64,000 bases of DNA, from NCBI RefSeq assembly GCF_019970065.1, contig NZ_JAHXYH010000004.1:310001-374000 (forward strand), in the 5' to 3' direction. This DNA comes from Chryseobacterium sp. OSA05B. Its GTDB lineage: Bacteria; Bacteroidota; Bacteroidia; Flavobacteriales; Weeksellaceae. Below the pieces are notes generated by a model, which was not told the origin of the DNA, did no database searches, and worked only from the letters and a program-made list of their open reading frames with translations. Below, piece after piece: positions 51,572 to 59,814 of this stretch (positions within the stretch are counted from its first letter, which is position 1; every line of letters begins with the position of its first letter). Made by a program: the position numbers and the translations under genes.

Positions 51572-52810
51572 ATGAAAAAAATATTAGTATCAACTGCTTT
51601 ATTGGCGGGTGTTTTATCTTACGCGGGAGGTTTCAGGGTATCTCTCCAGGGAGTGAAACAATTGGCAATGGCGCATACTAGTGCTCATGCCGAAGATGCA
51701 AGTGTGGCATTCTTTAACCCAGCGGGTATGTCATTCATTCCTTCTAAGCTGAGTATAGTGGCAGGAGGGTTTGGTGCAAGTAATAAAGTTACTTTTCAAA
51801 ACTTGAATACACTACAGAGTACATCAACAGACAACCCTATCGGTACTCCGTTATACGCTGCAGTGGCTTATAGACCGATAGAGAACCTTTCTGTTGGTTT
51901 CAGCTTTAGTACACCTTTCGGAAGTACGATCGAGTGGCCAAGTGACTGGGAAGGAAGAGAAATGGTGCAGAAACTGGAGCTGAAAAGTTTCTATTTCCAG
52001 CCGATGGTATCTGTAAAACTGGCTCCTTGGGTATCTTTTGGGGCGAGCTATATTTATGCTAAAGGTAAAGTAGACTGGGATAAAGCTGTAACACAGTTTG
52101 GTGGTGAGCTAAATATTAAAGACGAGAAAGCTAGCGGAAGCGGATATGGATTCGGGTTCTATTTCAGACCAGACCCTAAACTGGATGTAAGTATTGCTTA
52201 CCGTTCCCCTATAGATATGAAGGCCAAAAAAGGAACCGCTACGTTTCAGTTCCCTTCAGCAGCTATTTATCCTCTGTTAGGTCTTGATCCAAGTACAGGA
52301 CAGGATAAATTTACAGCAACCCTTCCTTTGGTGGAAGAATATACCATTGGTTTAACGTATAAAGTAACACCAAAATGGTTGGTTTCTGCTGACTTTAACT
52401 ACCACGGGTGGGAAAGATACAGCAAGCTGACTTTGGATTTTGCGAATGCCCCTGTGGGGAATCAGCCGGATCCTACCGTATTGGTTGCTCCTAAAAACTT
52501 CAGAAATTCCAAAACATTCAGATTGGGTACTCAGTATGCATTCACAGATATGATCTTCGGACGTTTGGGTGCTTATTATGATGAATCTCCATATACGGAT
52601 GAAAACTTTATTCCGGAAACTCCTTCATTCAATACCTATGTAATTACAGGTGGTGTTGGCTTTAAATTAAAGCAGTTTGGAGTGGATTTAGCAGGTGGAT
52701 ATGCCATGCCTCAGTCCAGAGATGTAAGAAATGCAGCGCTAGGCTTTAACGGACAGGCTAAAGCTAAGGCATTCTACTTTGGTTTAGGTTTATCGTACAA
52801 CCCTTTTTAA
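51572..52810 (+). CDS. OmpP1/FadL-family outer-membrane transporter
   Basis: 412 residues. The signal peptide ends about 18. FadL hallmarks are the N-terminal hatch GGFRVSLQGVKQLAMAHTSA, then EDASVAFFNPAGMSFI with the NPAG motif, and long beta-strand hairpins such as WLVSADFNYHGWERYSKL and FGRLGAYYDESPYTDENFIP. The C-terminus ends in an aromatic strand YFGLGLSYNPF, as expected for assembly of an outer-membrane barrel. FadL proteins take up long-chain fatty acids and other hydrophobic compounds. The SGNH lipoprotein gene follows after 10 bases, suggesting joint handling of lipid substrates. Confidence 0.93.
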   Translation: MKKILVSTALLAGVLSYAGGFRVSLQGVKQLAMAHTSAHAEDASVAFFNPAGMSFIPSKLSIVAGGFGASNKVTFQNLNTLQSTSTDNPIGTPLYAAVAYRPIENLSVGFSFSTPFGSTIEWPSDWEGREMVQKLELKSFYFQPMVSVKLAPWVSFGASYIYAKGKVDWDKAVTQFGGELNIKDEKASGSGYGFGFYFRPDPKLDVSIAYRSPIDMKAKKGTATFQFPSAAIYPLLGLDPSTGQDKFTATLPLVEEYTIGLTYKVTPKWLVSADFNYHGWERYSKLTLDFANAPVGNQPDPTVLVAPKNFRNSKTFRLGTQYAFTDMIFGRLGAYYDESPYTDENFIPETPSFNTYVITGGVGFKLKQFGVDLAGGYAMPQSRDVRNAALGFNGQAKAKAFYFGLGLSYNPF

Positions 52811-52820
52811 TTGAAAGACT

Positions 52821-54383
52821 ATGAAAAAAATTATAATATCAACACTTGCCGTTTCCGCACTTCTTTTTACAACAAGTTGTGAGACTGATTTTGATACCGA
52901 TGTAAAAGATATTCAGGTGACAAGCGGAGAAGCCAACTTTTCCAATTATGTTTCTATAGGAAACTCTTTAACTTCAGGATATAGAGATGGAGCCCTTTAC
53001 AGCAGCGGACAAAACGAGTCGTATCCAAGTATCATCGCGATGCAGATGAAACTGGCAGGCGGCGGTGCATTTAAGCAGCCTATGATGCCAAATGATGTAG
53101 GTGGATTTATAGGGTTGCCTGGTTTTCCGGGTAAACTGAATCTTACAGTGACTGCCAGCGGAAGTTTAAGTCCGGTTCCAAGCAGCCCTGCTGCGGCATT
53201 GGATAATGTGACTGCCGGTGGACCTTATCAGAATATGGGAGTTCCGGGAGCAAAGTCTTTCCACTTGGTGGCACCAGGTTACGGAAGTGCTGCTAACCTT
53301 GCTTTAGGAGCTGCCAATCCATACTTCGTGAGATTTGCTACTTCTGCCACAGTTTCTGTTTTAGATGATGCAAAAGCTCAGAAACCTACATTCTTCTCTC
53401 TTTGGATTGGAAATAATGATGTATTATCTTATGCTACTAACGGAGGAACGAATTCTCAGACGGTAGGAGGAGTTACTACTTACACTCCGGCGGTAGTTCA
53501 GACTGGAAATGTAAATCCACTCACTTATAAATCAAATGATATTTCTGATCCTAATCTTGTAGCGGGATCTATTAAAGGGGTCCTTGATGGTCTTAAGAGT
53601 GTAGGAACCACAAAAGGAGTTATTGCCAATATTCCTTATGTTACTTCTATTCCTTTCTTTACGACAGTTCCTTACAATCCTTTAACACCTACAACATTAG
53701 GAGCAAATTTAGCAACACTTAATACAAGTTTATATGGTCCGTTGAAGCAGGCGCTTACTGCTTTTGGAGCTGGAGACAGAATTAATTTACTTTCTTCCAC
53801 TTCTTCCAACCCGGTTTTAATCAAAGACGTTGCACTTACAGATCTGTCTGCACAGCTTACTGCTGCTTTGACTCCTTCATTAGGATTGCCTACAGCAACT
53901 GCATTTGGACAAATCTTTGGACAGGCAAGACAAGCTACATCAGAAGATTATATCCTTCTTACAACAAGTTCTCTAATCGGAACTACTGCGCCAGGAGCAC
54001 CGGCACCAGTAAATGTGTATGGAATTTCTTATCCACTGCAAAATCAGCATGTATTAACAAAAACAGAAGCTTCTTATGTGAAAACAGCGGTAGATGCTTA
54101 CAACACTTCTATAAAATCACTTGCTGATTCTTATGGATTGGCTTTTGTAGATGGTAATGCTAAAATGACTGAGCTTAATGGTAAGTCCGGTATTACTTTC
54201 GATGGGGTAAAATATACGGCCAAATTTGTGACCGGAGGAGCTTTCTCTCTTGATGGGGTTCACCTTACAGGAAGAGGGTATGCGGTTATTGCCAATGAAT
54301 TTATCAAATCTATTAACACAAAGTATAAATCTACTTTGCCACAGGTAGATCCTAATAAATATTCAGGAGTAAAATTCCCGTAA
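52821..54383 (+). CDS. SGNH/GDSL-type hydrolase lipoprotein
   Basis: 520 residues. Lipobox TTSC places the acylated Cys at 20. The SGNH fold is shown by block I YVSIGNSLTSGY (nucleophile Ser49; GNSL replaces the usual GDSL), block III LWIGNNDVL, and block V DGVHLTGRGYAVIANEFI with Asp and His of the triad. A long insert of low complexity (Gly/Thr/Asn/Pro) lies between. It is about twice the size of a minimal SGNH domain. Placed directly after a FadL-type porin, it may release fatty acids at the surface for uptake. This role is inference. Confidence 0.88.
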   Translation: MKKIIISTLAVSALLFTTSCETDFDTDVKDIQVTSGEANFSNYVSIGNSLTSGYRDGALYSSGQNESYPSIIAMQMKLAGGGAFKQPMMPNDVGGFIGLPGFPGKLNLTVTASGSLSPVPSSPAAALDNVTAGGPYQNMGVPGAKSFHLVAPGYGSAANLALGAANPYFVRFATSATVSVLDDAKAQKPTFFSLWIGNNDVLSYATNGGTNSQTVGGVTTYTPAVVQTGNVNPLTYKSNDISDPNLVAGSIKGVLDGLKSVGTTKGVIANIPYVTSIPFFTTVPYNPLTPTTLGANLATLNTSLYGPLKQALTAFGAGDRINLLSSTSSNPVLIKDVALTDLSAQLTAALTPSLGLPTATAFGQIFGQARQATSEDYILLTTSSLIGTTAPGAPAPVNVYGISYPLQNQHVLTKTEASYVKTAVDAYNTSIKSLADSYGLAFVDGNAKMTELNGKSGITFDGVKYTAKFVTGGAFSLDGVHLTGRGYAVIANEFIKSINTKYKSTLPQVDPNKYSGVKFP

Positions 54384-54407
54384 TAATACAGGAAAATAAA
54401 AAGTTAG

Positions 54408-54440
54408 AAACCACAAGAGTAATTCTTGTGGTTTTTTTTT
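54408..54440 (+). terminator. Terminator of the fadL-SGNH operon
   Basis: Eleven-base stem AAACCACAAGA (54408-54418) with TCTTGTGGTTT (54424-54434) and nine T. Its T-tract runs into the prs -7 box. Confidence 0.9.
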
Positions 54441-54447
54441 AAATTTG
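54440..54447 (+). promoter_or_regulatory. Promoter -7 box of prs
   Basis: TAAATTTG, exact TAnnTTTG, 21 bases before the ATG and touching the end of the preceding terminator. Confidence 0.5.
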
Positions 54448-54468
54448 CAAAATCTTTAAAAAGTAAAA

Positions 54469-55407
54469 ATGGCCGATCAGTTAAGTTATCTATTTTGTAC
54501 AAGAACCAGCAGGGACTTGGCAGAAAAAATTTCCCAGCATTATGGGAAAGAGTTAGGAAAAATCAACTTTCAGGAGTTCAGCGACGGGGAATTCGAGCCT
54601 GTTCTGGATGAATCTGTAAGAGGAGGAAGAGTTTTCCTAATCGGATCTACCTTCCCGCCAGCAGACAATCTTTTAGAACTTCTATTAATGATTGATGCAG
54701 CGAAAAGAGCTTCCGCTAAAAGTATTACTGTTGTAATCCCTTATTTCGGACTTGCAAGACAGGACAGAAAGGACAAGCCAAGAGCTCCGATAGGTGCCAA
54801 ACTGGTAGCTAATCTATTGACAGCAGCAGGAGCAACAAGAATCATGACGATGGATCTTCATGCAGATCAGATTCAGGGATTCTTTGAAATTCCGGTAGAT
54901 CATCTTTATGCTTCAAGTGTTTTCGTAGACTATATCAGAGCATTGAACCTGGATAATCTTACGATAGCTTCTCCGGATATGGGAGGTGCGAAAAGAGCAA
55001 AAAACTATGCAGGTCACCTGGGTGCTGAAGTAGTAATTGCTTACAAAGAAAGAAAGAAAGCTAATGTTGTAGAAGAGATGTTCCTTATCGGAGATGTAGA
55101 AGGGAAGAATGTAATCCTTATCGATGATATGATTGACACAGCGGGTACACTTTGTAAAGCTGCAGATATTCTAGTGGAAAAAGGAGCAAAATCAGTAAGA
55201 GCGATGGCAACTCACGGAGTACTTTCCGGAAAAGCGTACGAGAATATTGAGAACTCTAAATTGCTGGAAGTTATTGTAACTGACTCAATTCCTGTTAAAA
55301 ATAATTTGTCATCTAAAATAAAAGTGCTATCTTGCGCCCCATTATTTGCAGACGTTATGAAGATGGTTCATGAGCATCAATCAATCAGTAGTAAGTTTAT
55401 TATCTAA
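54469..55407 (+). CDS. prs: Ribose-phosphate pyrophosphokinase
   Basis: 312 residues, standard length. Motifs: ATP loop and flexible loop VIPYFGLARQDRKDKPRAPI, catalytic-region MTMDLHADQIQGFFEIPVDH, and the PRPP/ribose-phosphate loop VILIDDMIDTAGTLCKAAD with a final MATHGVLSGKAYENI. The enzyme makes PRPP from ribose 5-phosphate and ATP for purine, pyrimidine, His and NAD synthesis; the product also feeds Apt encoded elsewhere in this window. rplY follows after 55 bases on the same strand, a common bacterial pairing. Confidence 0.97.
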   Translation: MADQLSYLFCTRTSRDLAEKISQHYGKELGKINFQEFSDGEFEPVLDESVRGGRVFLIGSTFPPADNLLELLLMIDAAKRASAKSITVVIPYFGLARQDRKDKPRAPIGAKLVANLLTAAGATRIMTMDLHADQIQGFFEIPVDHLYASSVFVDYIRALNLDNLTIASPDMGGAKRAKNYAGHLGAEVVIAYKERKKANVVEEMFLIGDVEGKNVILIDDMIDTAGTLCKAADILVEKGAKSVRAMATHGVLSGKAYENIENSKLLEVIVTDSIPVKNNLSSKIKVLSCAPLFADVMKMVHEHQSISSKFII

Positions 55408-55462
55408 TTGATTTTTAACAGATTGCAAAATTAAACTGAACAAATTTTTAAATTTTTTATAA

Positions 55463-56104
55463 ATGAAATCTATTACAATTCAAGGTACAAAAAGAGAAAG
55501 CGTGGGCAAAAAGTCTACAAAAGCTTTACGTGATGCTGAATTAGTTCCTTGTGTTGTTTATGGAGGTGAAGCACCATTGAACTTCTCTGCAGAAGAGAGA
55601 GCATTCAAAGGTTTAGTATACACTCCTGAAGCACACACGGTATCTATTGAACTAGACGGAAAAACAATTCCGGCAGTTCTTCAGGATATTCAGTTCCACC
55701 CAATTACGGACAAAATTTTACACGCAGACTTCTACCAATTATCTGACGATAAGCCAGTAATTATGGAAGTTCCTGTAAGAATTACCGGACGTTCTAAAGG
55801 TGTTGTGGCTGGTGGTGTTTTACGTCAGTCTTTCAGAAAATTAAAAGTGAAAGCTATTCCTGCTAACTTACCAGACGAGATCGTTGTTGATGTAACTCCA
55901 TTAAGAATTGGTAACAAGCTTTATGTAGGAGGAATCAAAGCTGAAGGATATTCTTTCGTACACCCTGACAATGCAGTTGTAGTAGCTGTTAAGATGTCTA
56001 GAAATGCAATGAAAGGTGGTGCAGTAGTAGAAGATGATGAAGATGAAGAAGTTGCAACTGAAGAAGGAGCAGCTCCAGCAGCAGAAGAAGCTACAGCAGA
56101 ATAA
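55463..56104 (+). CDS. rplY: 50S ribosomal protein L25 (CTC-type)
   Basis: 213 residues, the long CTC/TL5 form with an N-terminal 5S-rRNA-binding domain (TKRESVGKKSTKALRDAELV, VPCVVYGG) and a C-terminal TL5-like domain (VRITGRSKGVVAGGVLRQSF, LKVKAIPANLPDEIVVDVT). A strongly acidic tail of about 25 residues ends EEATAE; such acid tails are common in Bacteroidota L25. Transcribed with or close to prs, ending in a clear terminator. Confidence 0.96.
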   Translation: MKSITIQGTKRESVGKKSTKALRDAELVPCVVYGGEAPLNFSAEERAFKGLVYTPEAHTVSIELDGKTIPAVLQDIQFHPITDKILHADFYQLSDDKPVIMEVPVRITGRSKGVVAGGVLRQSFRKLKVKAIPANLPDEIVVDVTPLRIGNKLYVGGIKAEGYSFVHPDNAVVVAVKMSRNAMKGGAVVEDDEDEEVATEEGAAPAAEEATAE

Positions 56105-56130
56105 TATTTGCTTATTCAACAAACCATATA

Positions 56131-56161
56131 AAACCTGTCAATGTTATTGGCAGGTTTTTTT
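56131..56161 (+). terminator. Terminator of the prs-rplY unit
   Basis: AAACCTGTCAA (56131-56141) with TTGGCAGGTTT (56147-56157), one G-T pair, five-base loop, T-run. Confidence 0.88.
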
Positions 56162-56289
56162 ATCTATGAGGATGCAGGACAAAATAAATGGGCCTCGTCA
56201 ATCCTCTTTCCCATCTTATCTATCGAATCTTTCTATCACCTGACAAGTATCACCCGCTTGCACGGTACCTCCTTTCGAAAAAAAAGCCG

Positions 56290-56297
56290 TAAATTTG
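56290..56297 (+). promoter_or_regulatory. Promoter -7 box of sufS
   Basis: TAAATTTG, exact TAnnTTTG, 42 bases before the ATG. Confidence 0.5.
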
Positions 56298-56339
56298 AAG
56301 TGTTCTAAATAAGAGCCATCTAATTTAAAATTTTAATAA

Positions 56340-57560
56340 ATGTTTGACATTCAGGAAATAAGAAGTCAGTTTACGATATTAAACCGCGAAGTGAATGGTA
56401 AGCCATTGGTTTACTTAGATAATGCAGCCACATCTCAGAAACCGGATTCCGTTTTGAAGATTTGGAATGAATATTATACCCAGCTTAATGCCAATGTTCA
56501 CCGAGGAATTCATACATTAAGTCAGTTGGCTACCGAAGAAATGGAGCTTTCAAGAAGAAAGATTCAGACATTCATTAATGCTAAGCATGATTTTGAAGTC
56601 ATTTTTACAAAAGGAACTACAGAAGGTCTGAACCTCATCGCCTATATTTTAACACAGAAGCTTAAAAAAGACGACGAGATTGTCATTTCATATCTGGAAC
56701 ACCACTCGAACATTGTTCCGTGGCAGCTTCTTTGTGAAAGAACCGGAGCCAAACTGAGAGTGATCCCGATTGATGAAAACGGTATCCTTCAACTGAACTA
56801 TCTGGACGAATTTTTAAGTGAAAAAACCAAAGTAGTTGCTGTAAACCAGGTTTCCAATGCATTAGGAATTGTCAATCCTATTGAAGAGATTATTGCTAAA
56901 ACAAGGAAGAATTCAGGTGCTTATATTGTCATCGATGGAGCGCAGTCTGCACCTCACTTCGAAATCGATGTACAGAAGATGGACTGTGACTTCTTTGTGT
57001 TTTCAGGTCATAAAATGTATGCACCAATGGGAACTGGTATCCTTTATGGAAAACAAGAGCTCCTGGAGGAACTTCCACCTTTCCATGGAGGAGGAGAGAT
57101 GATAGCAACCTGTTCTTTTGACGGAACTACCTACGCAGGGCTTCCTTTTAAATATGAAGCAGGAACTCCGAATGTAGGAGGAAATATTGCATTAGGCGCT
57201 GCCGTTGATTTTATCGAAAAAATAGGGCGACAAAATATTCAGAATCATGAAAACGCACTGCTTGAATATGCCCAGAGACAACTTTTAGAACTGGAAAACA
57301 TAAAGATCTATGGTGAAAAAGCCAAAAGAGTAGGTGTTGTTTCCTTTAATTTAGAAGGAACGGGAATTTCTTCCGATGTAGGGATGATCCTTGACAAAAT
57401 GGGTATTGCCGTAAGAACCGGACACCACTGTACACAGCCGATCATGGACTTCTTTAATATAGCCGGAACCGTAAGAGCAAGTTTTGCTGTTTACAATACT
57501 TTTGATGAAATTGACAAGCTTGTAGAAGGCGTAAAGAAAGCTCAGAAAATGTTGGGATAA
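56340..57560 (+). CDS. sufS: Cysteine desulfurase SufS
   Basis: 406 residues, the group II (SufS) length. PLP enzyme motifs: YLDNAATSQKP at the N-terminus, HHSNIVPWQL (His pair 121-122 against the cofactor ring), VIDGAQSAPHF, PLP-binding Lys225 in FSGHKMYAP, and the persulfide Cys364 in RTGHHCTQPIMD. It releases sulfur from cysteine for the SufBCD scaffold. Unusually for the phylum it is 35 kb from the rest of the suf genes and has its own promoter and terminator; no sufE or sufU gene is next to it. Confidence 0.94.
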   Translation: MFDIQEIRSQFTILNREVNGKPLVYLDNAATSQKPDSVLKIWNEYYTQLNANVHRGIHTLSQLATEEMELSRRKIQTFINAKHDFEVIFTKGTTEGLNLIAYILTQKLKKDDEIVISYLEHHSNIVPWQLLCERTGAKLRVIPIDENGILQLNYLDEFLSEKTKVVAVNQVSNALGIVNPIEEIIAKTRKNSGAYIVIDGAQSAPHFEIDVQKMDCDFFVFSGHKMYAPMGTGILYGKQELLEELPPFHGGGEMIATCSFDGTTYAGLPFKYEAGTPNVGGNIALGAAVDFIEKIGRQNIQNHENALLEYAQRQLLELENIKIYGEKAKRVGVVSFNLEGTGISSDVGMILDKMGIAVRTGHHCTQPIMDFFNIAGTVRASFAVYNTFDEIDKLVEGVKKAQKMLG

Positions 57561-57564
57561 AAGT

Positions 57565-57592
57565 AAAAAGCAGCAGATCCGCTGCTTTTTTG
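57565..57592. terminator. Bidirectional terminator between sufS and the small peptide gene
   Basis: AAAAAGCAGC (57565-57574) with GCTGCTTTTT (57581-57590), six-base loop, A/T ends. It ends sufS and, on the minus strand, the 41-codon gene whose stop is 9 bases away. Confidence 0.88.
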
Positions 57593-57598
57593 CTGAAG

Positions 57599-57724
57599 TT
57601 AATCCTGAGGAATACAATAACATCTTCCTTCAACAATGACCTGAATATATCCTATGGCGCATTCAAGACAGATTTCACCGCCTGCGATGATTTCTTTCAA
57701 TTGTTCTTTACTTAATTTTTTCAT
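57599..57724 (-). CDS. Small double-glycine-leader (bacteriocin-like) peptide
   Basis: 41 residues. The N-terminal 16, MKKLSKEQLKEIIAGG, match the double-glycine leader found on bacteriocin-like and other peptides exported by peptidase-containing ABC transporters: a basic start, L-S-K, a helix with L/I spacing and a terminal GG. The core of 25 residues has four Cys (19, 22, 35 and 37), allowing two disulfides or ring modification, and ends CIPQD. It sits alone, with a near-consensus -7 box (minus-strand TATCTTTA, plus 57756-57763) and a shared terminator. No maturation or export gene is in this window. Chryseobacterium relatives carry many such short genes. Confidence 0.72.
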   Translation of the reverse strand: MKKLSKEQLKEIIAGGEICLECAIGYIQVIVEGRCYCIPQD

Positions 57725-57917
57725 ATTCAATGATTTAATGGGTTAGTGCTAGCAATAAAGATAATTAAAAACCATTAAAATATCTGTAGATCCTTCAATT
57801 TTTTGGAGGATTTATTGTTTCTTGAATTAAAGGTTGATCTAAAACTGATTATAGATAATAGACTTTACCAATCCTTGAAATAGCAATTTTTGTGTATGTA
57901 CGTCTTGCTTCTTGAAG

Positions 57918-57925
57918 TAATTTTG
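57918..57925 (+). promoter_or_regulatory. Promoter -7 box of the nitroreductase gene
   Basis: TAATTTTG, exact TAnnTTTG, 20 bases before the ATG; a TTTG lies 25 bases upstream at 57889-57892, slightly far. Confidence 0.55.
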
Positions 57926-57945
57926 TCTGGTCTAAATTTAACGTA

Positions 57946-58578
57946 ATGGAATTAATAGAAAAATTGAACTGGAGATTTGCGACCAAAGCAATGAACGGTC
58001 AGAAAGTACCACAAGAAAAAGTGGATAAAATATTAGAGGCTGCAAGACTTGCCCCTACATCAAGCGGACTTCAGCCTTTTGAGATCATTGTGATCACCAA
58101 TCAGGAGGTAAAGGAGCAGATCAAACCTCACGCATGGAATCAGCCGCAGATCACGGACTGTTCCCATCTTTTGGTGTTTGCGGCCTGGGATAATTACACA
58201 GAAGAGAGAATCAATGCGATGTTTGATCTGACCAACAAAATCAGAGGTTTTGAAAATGAAGGCTGGGAAAACTACAGACAGATGCTGTTGGGAACATATC
58301 CTCAGAGATCTGCAGAAGAAAACTTTACACACGCAGCAAAACAGGCGTACATTTCATTCGGAGCAGCGATTATCGCAGCCGCTTTTGAAGAAGTAGATTC
58401 CACGCCAATGGAAGGTTTTTCTCCTGAGGCGGTGGATGAAGTTTTAAACTTAAAAGAAAAAGGCTTAAAGAGTGTTCTGCTTCTGCCTATCGGTTACAGA
58501 AACTCTGAATCAGACTGGTTGGTGAATCTTGCCAAAGTGAGAAAACCTAAAGAAGATTTTATTACCGAAGTGAATTAA
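57946..58578 (+). CDS. NAD(P)H-dependent nitroreductase-family oxidoreductase
   Basis: 210 residues. FMN-binding nitroreductase pattern: RFATKAMNGQKVPQEKVDKI near the N-terminus with the FMN-phosphate Arg/Lys, ARLAPTSSGLQPFEIIVI, CSHLLVFAAWDNY, and a C-terminal LNLKEKGLKSVLLLPIGYRN with EKGLKS and GYR typical of NfsB-like enzymes. It reduces nitro or quinone compounds using NAD(P)H. Monocistronic, convergent with hemE. Confidence 0.92.
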   Translation: MELIEKLNWRFATKAMNGQKVPQEKVDKILEAARLAPTSSGLQPFEIIVITNQEVKEQIKPHAWNQPQITDCSHLLVFAAWDNYTEERINAMFDLTNKIRGFENEGWENYRQMLLGTYPQRSAEENFTHAAKQAYISFGAAIIAAAFEEVDSTPMEGFSPEAVDEVLNLKEKGLKSVLLLPIGYRNSESDWLVNLAKVRKPKEDFITEVN

Positions 58579-58597
58579 TTACTCAATTTTTTCTTAT

Positions 58598-58640
58598 AAA
58601 AAATCCCTTTCAGTTGTTTTGAAAGGGATTTTGTTTTTTG
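58598..58640 (+). terminator. Terminator of the nitroreductase gene
   Basis: Twelve-base stem AAAATCCCTTTC (58600-58611) with GAAAGGGATTTT (58621-58632), nine-base loop, then T-rich end. Confidence 0.88.
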
Positions 58641-58667
58641 ACTAATTACTTAATCATATTTCTGTCT

Positions 58668-58700
58668 AAACCTTATAGGTTTCAAAAACCTATGAGGTTT
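58668..58700. repeat. Long perfect-type palindrome (AAACCTTATAGGTTT element)
   Basis: A 15-base stem, arms 58668-58682 and 58686-58700, with one G-T pair and a three-base loop CAA. Each arm is itself nearly palindromic (AAACCT..AGGTTT). It lacks a T-tract and sits after a separate terminator, so it is not needed to end transcription; it resembles dispersed palindromic elements of Chryseobacterium. Confidence 0.6.
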
Positions 58701-58715
58701 GAATTCTTTTAATTA

Positions 58716-59747
58716 TTAGTTGTTCGGTTTCCATTCCACAACCGCTCTGATAAACGCCTCCGCATTTTCCACAGGAATATTAGGTAAGATTCCGTGTCCA
58801 AGATTCGCGATATATCTGTCTTTCCCGAAACGGTTGATCATTTCAGTCACCATCTTCTTGATGGTTTCCGGCGTAGAATGTAATCTTGCAGGGTCAAAAT
58901 TCCCCTGAAGCGTCATCGTATGATTGGTTAAAGTTCTTGCGAATTCAGGAGTGATGGTCCAGTCCACACCCAAAGCAGATGCCTTAGACATCGTCATATC
59001 TTCCAGCGCAAACCAGCATCCTTTCCCGAATACCACCACATGGGTAAGAGGACTCAAGGCTTCAACGATCTGGTTGATGTACTGCCATGAGAATTCCTGG
59101 TAATCCGTAGGAGAAAGCATTCCACCCCATGAATCAAAAACCTGTACTGCAGAAACTCCTTTTTCCACTTTTCTTTTTAAATAGGCAATCGTAGTATCCG
59201 TGATCTTCTGAAGCAGTAAATGAGCCGCTTCAGGCTGCTGGAAACAGAATGATTTTGCAATATCAAAAGCTTTACTTCCTTTTCCTTCAATACAGTAACA
59301 TAGGATCGTCCATGGAGAACCTGCAAAACCGATTAATGGAATTTCATTATCTAATTTAATTAAGGTAAGCTCAATGGCATCAAAAACGTATCCTAAAGTA
59401 TCATCCACATCAGGGACGATCACATTCTGAACCTGTTCCATTGTTCTGATCGGATTGTCCAGCCACGGACCTACATTTTCTTTCATTTTAAAATCGATTC
59501 CCATTGCCTGAGGAACCACTAAAATGTCAGAAAACAGGATGGCTGCATCCAAAGGAAACCTACGGATAGGCTGTACAGTGATTTCAGAAGCAAGTTCAGG
59601 CGTCTGGCATCTCGTAAAGAAGTCATATTTATCCCGAAGAGCAATGAATTCCGGCAGATATCTTCCGGCCTGTCTCATCATCCATACCGGCGGTCTTTCT
59701 ACCGTTTCTCCGCGGAGTGCTTTTAAATATAAGTCGTTTTTAATCAT
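58716..59747 (-). CDS. hemE: Uroporphyrinogen decarboxylase
   Basis: 343 residues, standard length. Signature motifs: RPPVWMMRQAGRYLPEF at the N-terminus with the substrate-binding Arg, AAILFSDILVVPQAMG with the catalytic-site Asp, GFAGSPWTILCYCIEG, GVSAVQVFDSWGGMLSP and VVVFGKGCWFALEDM; near the end, ANLGHGILPNIP with the conserved His. It converts uroporphyrinogen III to coproporphyrinogen III. Last gene of the hem cluster, 67 bases after hemD. Confidence 0.97.
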   Translation of the reverse strand: MIKNDLYLKALRGETVERPPVWMMRQAGRYLPEFIALRDKYDFFTRCQTPELASEITVQPIRRFPLDAAILFSDILVVPQAMGIDFKMKENVGPWLDNPIRTMEQVQNVIVPDVDDTLGYVFDAIELTLIKLDNEIPLIGFAGSPWTILCYCIEGKGSKAFDIAKSFCFQQPEAAHLLLQKITDTTIAYLKRKVEKGVSAVQVFDSWGGMLSPTDYQEFSWQYINQIVEALSPLTHVVVFGKGCWFALEDMTMSKASALGVDWTITPEFARTLTNHTMTLQGNFDPARLHSTPETIKKMVTEMINRFGKDRYIANLGHGILPNIPVENAEAFIRAVVEWKPNN

Positions 59748-59814
59748 AATTTATTTAAACTAATATGGCCGTTCCCGGCACTTATTATTTTTACCAGCCA
59801 AACTTGCAGCTGCT

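Noticed and set aside
57790..57811. Weak hairpin ATCCTTC/GGAGGAT before the peptide gene
   Set aside because: Seven base pairs with one G-T pair and no tract; not distinct enough to call a terminator or attenuator.
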